Below are positions 34,818 through 43,071 of a stretch of 64,000 nucleotides of DNA, piece after piece (the first letter of the stretch is position 1; every line of letters starts with the position of its first letter). A program made the translations under genes and the position numbers. The notes under the pieces are model-generated. The model did not search any database, had not been told where the DNA came from, and worked only from the letters and a program-made list of their open reading frames with translations. Source of the stretch: Spirosoma spitsbergense DSM 19989. Its GTDB lineage: Bacteria > Bacteroidota > Bacteroidia > Cytophagales > Spirosomataceae. The DNA lies in the NCBI RefSeq assembly GCF_000374085.1, contig NZ_KB893388.1, forward strand, positions 62,001-126,000. Direction: 5' to 3'.

Positions 34818-35804
34818 TTATTCGTCCATATCCTGCACATCCCCATCGTTGATGTAGGTATCATCAGCCGAGTCGTGCGAGGCTGTCTGGTACTGATTAT
34901 CATCATCATCCGTATCGTCGTCATCATCATCGTCTACCGTGTGCTCATCGGTGAATTCCTGGGACGCCGGGGCCGAGGCATCCGGTTCCAGAATCGAATC
35001 GACCACTTCTCTGGACATACTTTCTTCCAGGGCCTGGCTAAACTGATCATTGCTCAACACAATGGACTGGTCCAGGCGAACTACGGCGGTTAGTTCACCA
35101 TCCAGCGAATCATACCGGTAGACGGTGTCCAGTCCGTCGTCGCCCGCAGCATCGACTACTTTATAAATATGCCCGTCGGCGCTGTCCATCACCAACACAT
35201 CAATCACTCCGTCGTGGTTATAATCAAGGCCAATTACCCGTTGCCCGTTCAGGCTGCCTTCGATAGCGGTTGGTTCGGACGGTTGTTCCTCAGTAACAGT
35301 TTGATTGTCAGCAACAGCTTGATTGTCAGCAACGGGCTGGTGATAAACACGTATCGGTAATTTCTCGCCGGTTATCATCTCGGTGTATTCCTGCCGCTGC
35401 TCCAGCGACAGGCTGCCCCATTCATCTTTCTCGAAGGTGTTATACCAGTGGCCATGCCAGCCGAAAACCCCGCCCATGCCCACCTCATGACGGGCGGCCT
35501 CAAATGCCTGTTCGAACGACATGTCTTCGGTTACCTTACCGGCTACGTCTATGTCTTTCGGTAGCTGATTTGCTACGGGCGCCGTAGTCTCTACTGTCTC
35601 GGGTTCATTCCCGTGCGGTTTGGTAATGCCTATTATTTTCTGGCTGATGGCCCAGGCCGTGCCCCCCAGCAACAACGCTGCCGCTGAAATGCCTAACGCC
35701 TTTTTCTGCTCGACGGCTGGTCTTGGTTTGATGGAGGTAGAAGAGGGTGTGCTCATTGCGTATGTGTCGGTTAATAGGTCGGTAGAATCAGCAGGTTGTG
35801 ACAT
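34818..35804 (-). CDS. One-pass membrane protein with Ca-type loop and poly-Asp tail, unknown function
   Basis: 328 residues, no family recognised. A short cytoplasmic N-terminus precedes one transmembrane helix (ALGISAAALLLGGTAWAISQ, about 35-55). The extracytoplasmic part includes a WHGHWYNTFEKDEWGSLS segment, a D-x-N-x-D-G loop in GLDYNHDGVIDVLVMD (EF-hand or FG-GAP-like), and an extreme C-terminal acidic tail with a run of seven Asp, one Thr, then four Asp. The poly-Asp coding stretch is a GAT/GAC repeat liable to length change. Calcium binding is plausible. Confidence 0.75.
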   Translation of the reverse strand: MSQPADSTDLLTDTYAMSTPSSTSIKPRPAVEQKKALGISAAALLLGGTAWAISQKIIGITKPHGNEPETVETTAPVANQLPKDIDVAGKVTEDMSFEQAFEAARHEVGMGGVFGWHGHWYNTFEKDEWGSLSLEQRQEYTEMITGEKLPIRVYHQPVADNQAVADNQTVTEEQPSEPTAIEGSLNGQRVIGLDYNHDGVIDVLVMDSADGHIYKVVDAAGDDGLDTVYRYDSLDGELTAVVRLDQSIVLSNDQFSQALEESMSREVVDSILEPDASAPASQEFTDEHTVDDDDDDDTDDDDNQYQTASHDSADDTYINDGDVQDMDE

Positions 35805-35882
35805 AGCTCTAATAAAATAAAGATGGACGATACTGGTGAATAGAACTCGTCGGGAAAAGGTAAGTCAGGCGGAGGGAGTTTT

Positions 35883-36659
35883 TTACTTTATCCATATTGC
35901 CTGACAGCGTCGGCAGGTTTTCTGTTTCGCCAGAAAGTCCCATTCGCGCGTGCCGAAGGGGTCGCGGCACGTCGGATTCGGGCATCGGTATCGCTCCCGG
36001 TATTCTTTATCGATTATTTCTATTTTTTCTTCGGTCGACAGTAAAGTGGAGCATAAGGTGGGTAATAGCATGCTCAAACCCGCCCCCGACATAATTTGTA
36101 GTAGGGGCAGGGCCGATCCTCCGGTTGCCAATACCGAGCTTACGCCAATAATGGACGACAGGATAATGCTGCCGGTACGAACCATCTTCTCTCGATTCCG
36201 GCAGTCTTTGCGAAGCGTTGGATACTGCTCAAATACCCGCTTCAATTCGGCAAACTGAGTCGTAAAATCCAGTGGATTCTGGGTCGCTTCGGGCGAAGAA
36301 ACCGGGCGGGATTGTACCTGAGGAATCGTGTCCGGATTTTCAGGGGGCTCCGGCTTCTGGAAGTCCAGTAGTTGCTCAACCGTAAAAGGAATATCGGCGA
36401 GTTCCAGCGTGGTAGTGCGGTCTACTACCTTGCGCGTCAACCGGGTACCGTTCACAAACGTACCATTTTTGCTGCCGAGATCCTCCAGCAGGAAACTGTC
36501 CGGTGTACACTGAATTAAGCGGGCGTGCTGGCCGCTTATTCTACTGTTCGACAACACGATGGCGTTGTTCGTGCTACGGCCAATAGTGTACGAAGAAAGA
36601 TGACTTAGTTCCTCGATGAGTTGCTCAAATTGGCCTTCGTCATGATTTCTGGTAGTCAT
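35883..36659 (-). CDS. FHA-domain membrane protein with C-terminal zinc ribbon
   Basis: 258 residues. The FHA domain comes first (about 20-95): TIGRSTNNAIVL, ISGQHARLIQ, LEDLGSKNGTFVNG, all canonical phosphothreonine-binding elements. A proline-rich linker follows, then two hydrophobic segments (TGSIILSSIIGVSSVLATGG, LLQIMSGAGLSMLLPTLCS) and a C-terminal ribbon with CPNPTC...CRRC. The order FHA/TM/ribbon is the mirror of the other FHA protein (ribbon/FHA). It is the first gene of the run and lies downstream of a 667-base spacer that should carry the promoter. Confidence 0.88.
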   Translation of the reverse strand: MTTRNHDEGQFEQLIEELSHLSSYTIGRSTNNAIVLSNSRISGQHARLIQCTPDSFLLEDLGSKNGTFVNGTRLTRKVVDRTTTLELADIPFTVEQLLDFQKPEPPENPDTIPQVQSRPVSSPEATQNPLDFTTQFAELKRVFEQYPTLRKDCRNREKMVRTGSIILSSIIGVSSVLATGGSALPLLQIMSGAGLSMLLPTLCSTLLSTEEKIEIIDKEYRERYRCPNPTCRDPFGTREWDFLAKQKTCRRCQAIWIK

Positions 36660-37326
36660 CTATACGGGTAAAATTGATGTGAAACGCTGGTCAGAGGGCT
36701 TTGATTGTAGTAAGTGAAGGTTTCCTTTCCCAAAGGAAACGGTACCCTTTGAGTTGGATGGGACGTTTGCGGGACTTTTCGGCCCACCGGTGATTGTACC
36801 TATTGCGTTGAATTGAGATGTTGCGCCACCATTAATACGAGAACAATAAAAAGGATGTAGTCAAACTTATGCATTTGTAATCAGTCTGCAAAAGCCCTTT
36901 ACTAATAAGATGAAGAATGTCCCGAATACACCAAAAGATGTCCCAAATAGATAGGCGCCAGGTAGGACATTTATCCGGAAAATTGCCGCTTTAGCGGATG
37001 GGAATTGAGCTGAGTCGTACTGAACCAACCCATAATTTTGTGGAATTTGAGAGGGGTAGGGGCAGGATGTGTGACAGTTTACAATGGGTTAGCCTGGTTG
37101 AACAATGGCGGCTTTTTAGCCATGCGAACCCGTTGCGGGCAGATGGATACGACTACAATTTTGAGTCGATTGGTGGGAACAATGCGCGATAAGTCGTTTA
37201 TTCGGGCTTATTTGTTCCGGCCTGCTGCCTGATCCGGTTGAGGAGACAACGCTCATTTGGGTGAAAATAATCGTTCATTAACCTCAGACACAGGCTTATC
37301 TTTACGCCTGATTTACCAGTACTCGT
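36660..37326. other. Long intergenic region between divergent genes
   Basis: 667 bases with no convincing gene; short open frames on the plus strand at 36998-37232 lack family likeness or start signals. A perfect 9-bp hairpin with CCC loop is at 36720-36740, about 60 bases upstream of the FHA gene, and could be an operator or leader structure. No tRNA or riboswitch fold was recognised. Confidence 0.6.
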
Positions 37327-38523
37327 ATGCTTATTGTGAGAAAACTCATTGCTATTGGTTTCCTGCTCCTGACGGTCACCTGTCAGGCGCAAACCAGCCA
37401 AAAATCGGCCGATGCTGCCGTTCAGGTCGCATCTATCCAGACCGGTGCTGACCAGATGAACCTGTACCTGCCTGCGCTACAGGGTAAGCGGGTGGGTATG
37501 GTTGTCAACCACACCTCGCGGGTGGGTCGTTCGCACCTGGTCGATAGTCTGATGGCAAGGGGTATCACGATCAAAACTATCTTTGCCCCCGAACACGGTT
37601 TCCGGGGGCAGGCTACCGACGGCGAGAAAATCAGCAGCGAACGCGACCCCAAAACGGGTATTATGATTACATCTCTGTACGGTAAAAACTACAAGCCGAC
37701 CCCGCAGCAGATGGATTCGCTGGATGTGATTGTTTTTGATATTCAGGATGTGGGTGTCCGCTTCTATACCTTCATCAGTACCATGCAGTATGCTATGGAA
37801 GCCTGCGCCGACGCCAATAAACCCATGATTGTGCTGGACCGCCCGAACCCCAATGGCCATTATGTGGATGGACCGGTACTCGACCCGAAGTTCAAATCAT
37901 TCGTTGGTCTGAATCCCATTCCCGTTGCGTACGGCCTGACCATCGGCGAACTGGCCGGGATGATCAACGGCGAAGGCTGGCTGGCCGGGTCGAAAACCTG
38001 TGCGCTCACCGTAGTACCGCTCAGGAACTACACGCATAAAACGCCTTATACGCTGCCCATACCCCCGTCTCCCAATCTGCCTAACCAGCAGGCAGTTTTG
38101 CTGTATCCATCCCTCTGCTTTTTTGAAGGAACAGTGGTTAGCGTCGGGCGTGGAACGGACAAACAGTTTCAGGTAATCGGGTCGCCCTACACTAAGTACG
38201 GTCCCTATACATTTACGCCCGTCGACAAACCCGGTGCCATCAACCCACCGCTCGAAGGACAGCTTTGCTACGGCCTCGACCTGACGAACGTGTCTATCCC
38301 AAAAGACGGCTTGATGCTTAATTATTTCTTCGATTTCTTCAACCGTGCCTCTAATAAAAGCAAGTTCTTTCTGGCTAACAACGGCATCGACCGGCTGGCT
38401 GGCACCGACCAGCTCCGGCTGCAACTGCTGGCGGGCGTATCACCCGCTAAAATCCGCAAAAGCTGGCAACCCGCCCTGGATGCATATAAGGTGAAGCGAA
38501 AGAAATACCTGTTGTATAAATGA
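37327..38523 (+). CDS. namZ: Exo-beta-N-acetylmuramidase NamZ-like (DUF1343)
   Basis: 398 residues with a signal peptide (LIAIGFLLLTVTCQAQ) and a DUF1343 domain, now known as a glycoside hydrolase family that releases MurNAc from the non-reducing end of peptidoglycan fragments. Hallmarks: GKRVGMVVNHTSRV, IFAPEHGFRGQATDGEKIS, DIQDVGVRFYTFISTMQYAM, DRPNPNGHYVDGP and FFEGTVVSVGRGTDKQFQ. Secreted to the periplasm, probably for peptidoglycan recycling. The downstream guaA is unrelated and has its own promoter. Confidence 0.92.
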   Translation: MLIVRKLIAIGFLLLTVTCQAQTSQKSADAAVQVASIQTGADQMNLYLPALQGKRVGMVVNHTSRVGRSHLVDSLMARGITIKTIFAPEHGFRGQATDGEKISSERDPKTGIMITSLYGKNYKPTPQQMDSLDVIVFDIQDVGVRFYTFISTMQYAMEACADANKPMIVLDRPNPNGHYVDGPVLDPKFKSFVGLNPIPVAYGLTIGELAGMINGEGWLAGSKTCALTVVPLRNYTHKTPYTLPIPPSPNLPNQQAVLLYPSLCFFEGTVVSVGRGTDKQFQVIGSPYTKYGPYTFTPVDKPGAINPPLEGQLCYGLDLTNVSIPKDGLMLNYFFDFFNRASNKSKFFLANNGIDRLAGTDQLRLQLLAGVSPAKIRKSWQPALDAYKVKRKKYLLYK

Positions 38524-38588
38524 GCGAATGAGTGAATGAGTGACGCGGGCATCTTTCGCTCATTCATTCTTTCGCTCTTTCACTCTTT
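38522..38588. repeat. 8-bp tandem repeats in inverted arrangement (copy 1)
   Basis: Three GAGTGAAT-like octamers (38522-38545) are followed, after 11 bases, by four CGCTCTTT/CACTCTTT-like octamers (38557-38588). The second block is roughly the reverse complement of the first, so the transcript can fold. The repeat starts in the namZ stop codon and ends just before the guaA promoter. The same element is at 54781-54890. Confidence 0.8.
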
Positions 38589-38592
38589 GGCT

Positions 38593-38600
38593 TACCTTTG
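38593..38600 (+). promoter_or_regulatory. Predicted Bacteroidota -7 element of guaA
   Basis: TACCTTTG matches the Bacteroidota -7 consensus TAnnTTTG exactly, 17 bases before the guaA ATG, giving a short leader as usual in this phylum. A good -33 TTTG is not obvious; TTTCG-type words of the octamer repeat lie at the right distance. Confidence 0.55.
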
Positions 38601-38617
38601 CATTTTAGAGACCTACC

Positions 38618-40150
38618 ATGGCCACCGAACAGATTTTGATTCTGGATTTCGGTTCGCAATACACCCAACTTATCGCCCGTCGGGTGCGCGAACTGAACGT
38701 TTACTGCGAAATCCATCCCTATAATCACCTACCTGCGATTACGCCCGACATCAAGGGCATCATCCTCTCCGGCAGTCCGGCTTCCGTTCGGGATGCCGAT
38801 TCACCGGAGGTACACCTGGCTGCTTTCCGGCACAAACTACCCATTCTGGGCGTGTGCTATGGCGCTCAACTGCTGGCGCATACCAGCGGGGGAGAGGTGC
38901 AGGCGTCGGCCATCCGCGAGTATGGCCGGGCCAAACTTGGCACCGTCGAGGCCGGAAATCCACTCATGAAGGGCATCGACCCGCATTCGCAGGTGTGGAT
39001 GTCGCACGCGGATACGATAACAACGGTTCCTGCTGATTTCCGGATTATTGCCTCTACCGATACCGTGCGGGTAGCCGCCTTTCAGATAGCCGATGAACCT
39101 ACCTACGGCATTCAGTTTCATCCTGAAGTGACGCATTCGCTACAGGGTAAAACACTGCTCCATAACTTCGTTGTAGACATTTGCGGCTGTGCGCAGGACT
39201 GGACATCGGAGCTGTTCGCGGAATCGACCGTGGCGCAGTTGAAAGAAAAAATTGGTAACGATAAGGTCGTCCTTGGCCTGTCGGGTGGCGTCGATTCGTC
39301 GGTGGCCGCTATGCTGATTCATCAGGCCATTGGTAAGAACCTGTACTGCATCTTTGTGGATAATGGATTGCTGCGGAAAGATGAATTTTTTGGGGTGCTG
39401 GAGTCATATAAAACGCTGGGACTAAACGTAAAGGGCGTCGACGCGAAGGAGCAGTTCTACACCGCCCTGGCTGACCTGACCGATCCCGAAGCCAAACGGA
39501 AAGCCATTGGCAAAACCTTTATTGAGGTGTTCGACCAGGAAGCGCACCTCATCGAAGACGTATCATGGCTGGGGCAGGGAACCATCTATCCCGATGTTAT
39601 TGAATCGGTATCGGTCAAAGGACCATCGGCTACCATCAAATCCCACCATAACGTGGGTGGTCTGCCCGATTTTATGAAACTAAAAGTGGTAGAGCCACTG
39701 AATACGCTGTTTAAAGACGAAGTGCGGGCCGTGGGCCGGACTCTGGGTCTTCCCGAAGCCATTCTGGGTCGGCACCCATTCCCCGGGCCGGGGCTGGCCA
39801 TTCGGATTCTGGGCGATGTTACCCCCGAAAAAGTGGCCATTCTCCAGCAGGTAGATGCCCTTTTTATTGACGGACTGAAACGCGATGGACTGTACGACAA
39901 GGTCTGGCAGGCGGGAGCCATGCTGCTGCCCGTACAATCCGTTGGCGTCATGGGCGACGAACGAACCTACGAACGGGTCGTAGCGCTGCGGGCTGTAACG
40001 AGTGTGGATGGCATGACCGCCGACTGGGCGCATCTTCCCTACGAGTTCCTGGCCGACATTTCCAACGAAATCATCAATAGGGTGAAAGGTGTAAACCGGG
40101 TGGTGTACGATATATCCTCCAAGCCACCGGCCACCATCGAGTGGGAGTAA
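38618..40150 (+). CDS. guaA: GMP synthase (glutamine-hydrolysing)
   Basis: Converts XMP to GMP with glutamine and ATP in purine biosynthesis; cytosolic. The 510-residue product holds an N-terminal class I glutamine amidotransferase domain with catalytic C80 in GVCYGAQ and the His-x-Glu in [10 protein letters not shown], an ATP-pyrophosphatase domain with [15 protein letters not shown], and the C-terminal dimerisation domain ending in [10 protein letters not shown]. Full length. It has its own promoter and terminator, and thus is a single-gene unit. Confidence 0.98.
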   Translation: MATEQILILDFGSQYTQLIARRVRELNVYCEIHPYNHLPAITPDIKGIILSGSPASVRDADSPEVHLAAFRHKLPILGVCYGAQLLAHTSGGEVQASAIREYGRAKLGTVEAGNPLMKGIDPHSQVWMSHADTITTVPADFRIIASTDTVRVAAFQIADEPTYGIQFHPEVTHSLQGKTLLHNFVVDICGCAQDWTSELFAESTVAQLKEKIGNDKVVLGLSGGVDSSVAAMLIHQAIGKNLYCIFVDNGLLRKDEFFGVLESYKTLGLNVKGVDAKEQFYTALADLTDPEAKRKAIGKTFIEVFDQEAHLIEDVSWLGQGTIYPDVIESVSVKGPSATIKSHHNVGGLPDFMKLKVVEPLNTLFKDEVRAVGRTLGLPEAILGRHPFPGPGLAIRILGDVTPEKVAILQQVDALFIDGLKRDGLYDKVWQAGAMLLPVQSVGVMGDERTYERVVALRAVTSVDGMTADWAHLPYEFLADISNEIINRVKGVNRVVYDISSKPPATIEWE

Positions 40151-40200
40151 GCGCAGCGCGTACAGAATCCCCTGCTGATTAACCGGATAAAGTAAAAAAA

Positions 40201-40228
40201 GCGGGTTGCCATGTGGCAACCCGCTTTT
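40201..40228 (+). terminator. Rho-independent terminator of guaA
   Basis: Perfect 10-bp GC-rich stem (40201-40210 with 40215-40224), four-base loop, followed by TTTT; preceded by an A-run that would let it work in reverse too. Confidence 0.9.
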
Positions 40229-40580
40229 CGACAGAGCTTCACTGATTCTTAATGGGTGAAAGGGAAGCGGAAAGCGAAGCAGGTATCATTAAGGAGTGTA
40301 AGTGCAAGTTGGTGAACATGTTAACGCAACTCTGTCAGGAAGTTAACCAAATCCAAAAATAAGGAAATAGTTTGCTATGTTCATGGGTAAACTGCCCAAA
40401 TCGGGTTTTTTATTGACGAAAGGGTGCTTTTTTCAAACGAAGTAAATCAGTTGGGGGCATGAAATGGCGCTGAGTCAGGTTCAAACTCCTCCTTACTGGT
40501 ACGAGTTGCCTACAATCCTTTCGTCCGGGCAGACGGTTTTTAGTTTGAATTGTTATGAGGAGAGTTAATCAGAGCACTCC
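40229..40580. other. Intergenic region with no recognised element
   Basis: 352 bases between the guaA terminator and the cysteine desulfurase. I see no coding frame, RNA fold or clear promoter consensus; it should contain the promoter of the desulfurase. Confidence 0.5.
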
Positions 40581-41732
40581 ATGAATTACCCGGCCTACTT
40601 CGATTACAACGCTACTACTCCTGTCGACCCGCTGGTGCTGGATGCCATGCTGCCTTACTTTGGCCCGCACTTTGGCAATGCCGCATCGCGTACCCACGTC
40701 TTTGGGGCCAAAGCCGAAGAGGCCGTTGACGAAGCCCGGCAGCAACTGGCCGACTTGCTGGAGGCCAACCCGAAAGAGGTAGTTTTCACTAGTGGGGCCA
40801 CAGAATCCATCAATCTGGCCCTCAAAGGCGTTTGGGAAGCCAGTCAGTATCGGGGACCAAACCGGCAGCCGGGTCATATCATTACCGTCAGTACCGAACA
40901 CAAAGCCGTGCTGGACACCTGCGAACACTTATCCCAATTGGGAGCCGAAATCACGTATCTCCAGCCTGCTTCTGATGGCCTGATAACAGCAAACCAGCTT
41001 GAAGCCGCCATTAAGTCCAACACCGTGCTGGTATCGGTCATGGCGGCCAATAATGAAACGGGCGTGCTGCAGCCCATTCAGGAAATTGGCGAAATCGCGT
41101 ACAAATACAACGTGCTGTTTCATACCGATGCCACGCAGGCCATTGGCAAAATGTCCCTGTCGTTTGCCAATAGTGCTATTGATTTGCTGAGTCTGTCGGG
41201 GCACAAATTTTACGGCCCCAAAGGCGTTGGCGCGCTACTCGTTCGCAACGGAGTTCGGCTTAGTGCCCAGCAGGACGGCGGACGGCACGAGCGGGGCCGC
41301 CGGTCGGGCACGCTTAACGTACCTGGCATTATTGGCATGGGCGAAGCGGCCCAACTGGCTCAACGCCATATGCTTACCGAAGCCAAACGGATTGTCACAC
41401 TCCGCGACCAGCTCGAAGCGGGTATCCTGGCTAATCTTGCCAACGTGTCCGTCAATGGCAGTAAGCAGCACCGGTTGCCCAATACGACCAATATCTGCTT
41501 TGCGGGGGTAGATGGTGAGTTACTGCTGTTGTTATTGAACGAGCTGGCTGTTTCTAACGGGTCGGCCTGCACCTCCGCTTCCACCGACCCCTCACACGTA
41601 CTGAGCGCTATGGGACTCTCCGATGATCTGGCCTACAGTTCGGTGCGGTTCAGTCTGGGGCGGTTCACTACCGAAGCCGAAGTGGAGGCCGCTATCCGGC
41701 ATGTTATAGCGGTCGTTGGCAAACTTTGTTGA
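40581..41732 (+). CDS. Cysteine desulfurase (IscS/NifS-like)
   Basis: PLP enzyme that takes sulfur from cysteine for Fe-S clusters, molybdenum cofactor or tRNA. The 383-residue product starts YFDYNATTPVDPLVLDAMLP and has FTSGATESINLALKG, the PLP lysine K209 in LSGHKFYGPKG, and the persulfide cysteine C330 in NGSACTSASTDPSHV on a short class-I-type loop. Its position close upstream of a molybdenum hydroxylase gene set may reflect the need for sulfuration of the cofactor or Fe-S clusters; this is inference. Confidence 0.93.
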   Translation: MNYPAYFDYNATTPVDPLVLDAMLPYFGPHFGNAASRTHVFGAKAEEAVDEARQQLADLLEANPKEVVFTSGATESINLALKGVWEASQYRGPNRQPGHIITVSTEHKAVLDTCEHLSQLGAEITYLQPASDGLITANQLEAAIKSNTVLVSVMAANNETGVLQPIQEIGEIAYKYNVLFHTDATQAIGKMSLSFANSAIDLLSLSGHKFYGPKGVGALLVRNGVRLSAQQDGGRHERGRRSGTLNVPGIIGMGEAAQLAQRHMLTEAKRIVTLRDQLEAGILANLANVSVNGSKQHRLPNTTNICFAGVDGELLLLLLNELAVSNGSACTSASTDPSHVLSAMGLSDDLAYSSVRFSLGRFTTEAEVEAAIRHVIAVVGKLC

Positions 41733-41872
41733 ACCATTTTGCCTGTTTCTACCTGAAAAGTTGCACAAACAATAATATAGTATAAAAAGGTGAGAAAGTT
41801 GGGCTATAATTAGTTGTGTTATAGGTAGATTGGCCCCGAATAGTCGTTTTATGACTATATTCTACTCCTTCT

Positions 41873-42331
41873 ATGCAACTTTCCGGAACCCATGTATTGA
41901 ATGCCCCCGTTGGCAAAGTTTGGACTATGTTGATGGATCCGGTGACTCTGGCCCGGATTGTCCCCGCCGTATCCTCCCTGGAACTGATTGACGACAACCA
42001 GTACAAAGCCCTTGCCGAAATTAAAATGGGACCCGTAAGCGGTTCCTTTTCGGGTAATCTGTCACTGCTGAACATTCGCGAAAAGGAAGGGTATAGTCTG
42101 CACGTCAAGCAGGCCAGCAAAATCGGTAATGCCGATGCGCTCATTAACATCGCGCTCAAATCCCTCGACGATGACCAGACCGAGCTCACCTTCGATGGCG
42201 ATGCCAGGCTGTCGGGCTTACTGGCCCGCACTGGTCAGCGGGTTATTTCGGGCGTTGCCAACACCCTCACCAAACAGTTCTTCGCCAACTTCGACGAAGC
42301 CCTTTCTAATGAAATGAATAGTGTAGAATGA
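41873..42331 (+). CDS. coxG: CoxG-like SRPBCC protein
   Basis: 152 residues of the CoxG/SRPBCC fold: MQLSGTHVLNAPVGKVWTML, DPVTLARIVPAVSSLELIDD, FDGDARLSGLLARTGQRVIS. In carboxydotrophs CoxG helps to anchor CO dehydrogenase to the membrane; in other Mo-hydroxylase clusters its role is unclear. It is the first gene of a coxG-S-L-M set. A promoter was not recognised in the 140 bases upstream. Confidence 0.85.
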   Translation: MQLSGTHVLNAPVGKVWTMLMDPVTLARIVPAVSSLELIDDNQYKALAEIKMGPVSGSFSGNLSLLNIREKEGYSLHVKQASKIGNADALINIALKSLDDDQTELTFDGDARLSGLLARTGQRVISGVANTLTKQFFANFDEALSNEMNSVE

Positions 42332-42400
42332 ATAATGGATAATGCGTTAGCGTCCTTTCCTGCATTGTTCATTTTACATTATTACCTCTTATCCATTCTA
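42324..42400. repeat. Imperfect inverted repeat in the coxG-coxS spacer
   Basis: A 12-base word at 42389-42400 is the reverse complement of the halves at 42324-42330 and 42337-42342, interrupted by a six-base insert. It overlaps the coxG stop and could fold in the mRNA. Confidence 0.45.
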
Positions 42401-42420
42401 AACCAGTAAAATAAATCCAT

Positions 42421-42951
42421 ATGCAAGTCGAGATTAACGTAAATGGAAAAGCCCGTAAGGCCGAGGTCGAAGATCGAACCCTGCTGGTGTATTTTCTCCG
42501 CGATACGCTGCAACTGACCGGCACCCATGTAGGGTGTGATACATCGTCGTGCGGAGCCTGTACGGTTCACCTCGATGGGGTAGCCGTGAAGTCGTGTACA
42601 CTATTGGCCGCTCAGGCCGATGGGTGTTCGGTAACTACCATCGAAGGAATGGCAAAAGACGGTGAGATGCACCCGCTTCAGGAAGGCTTCCGGGAGTGCC
42701 ACGGTCTGCAATGCGGCTACTGTACCCCCGGTATGATTATGACCGCTGCCGATTTGCTGAAACGAACCCCCAAACCCAGCGAAACCGAGATTCGGTTCGC
42801 CCTGGAAGGAAATATTTGCCGATGTACGGGCTACCACAACATTGTGAAAGCCATTCAGTGGGCCGCCGAAAACACCGCAGCTCCCATGCTGGCTGATAGC
42901 CATTTGTGGACGAATGATGTCGTTGTAGAGAAAGTAGTAGAAACGGAATAA
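42421..42951 (+). CDS. coxS: Molybdenum hydroxylase small subunit, two [2Fe-2S] clusters (CoxS-like)
   Basis: 176 residues carrying electrons from the Mo site to FAD. The plant-type ferredoxin cluster is bound by [15 protein letters not shown] with a downstream SC; the second, four-helix cluster by [14 protein letters not shown] and [11 protein letters not shown]. The C-terminal tail after residue 150 is slightly longer than usual. It forms a heterotrimer with the two genes that follow. Confidence 0.94.
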   Translation: MQVEINVNGKARKAEVEDRTLLVYFLRDTLQLTGTHVGCDTSSCGACTVHLDGVAVKSCTLLAAQADGCSVTTIEGMAKDGEMHPLQEGFRECHGLQCGYCTPGMIMTAADLLKRTPKPSETEIRFALEGNICRCTGYHNIVKAIQWAAENTAAPMLADSHLWTNDVVVEKVVETE

Positions 42952-42960
42952 ACTAGTTTT

Positions 42961-43040
42961 CGGTTTGTTGTTTTGGTTTTCAGTTGGCTGATGGATAAGG
43001 ACTTACGTCAGTGTCTTCACAACCAAAAACGACAAACCAC
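42961..43040. repeat. Imperfect inverted repeat in the coxS-coxL spacer
   Basis: Left arm 42961-42980 and right arm 43021-43040 (G/T-rich facing C/A-rich) pair over about 17 of 20 bases. It fills the spacer between the coxS stop and the coxL ATG at 43072. Confidence 0.55.
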
Positions 43041-43071
43041 AAGCGGCAAATTTCAAACAAAAACTAAATCC

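Noticed and set aside
27774-36659. Type VI secretion post-translational regulation locus
   Set aside because: Kinase, PP2C and FHA genes fit, but no tss, hcp, vgrG or clpV gene is present in the window.
27774-36659. Firm call as an anti-phage defence system
   Set aside because: The caspase-like protein and kinase recall conflict systems, but there is no sensor or nucleic-acid-targeting part, several members are secreted, and no defence genes are adjacent. Left as an open possibility only.
36998-37232. Two overlapping short plus-strand frames in the 667-base spacer
   Set aside because: No ribosome-binding site, signal sequence or family likeness; they overlap in different frames and end in atypical residues.
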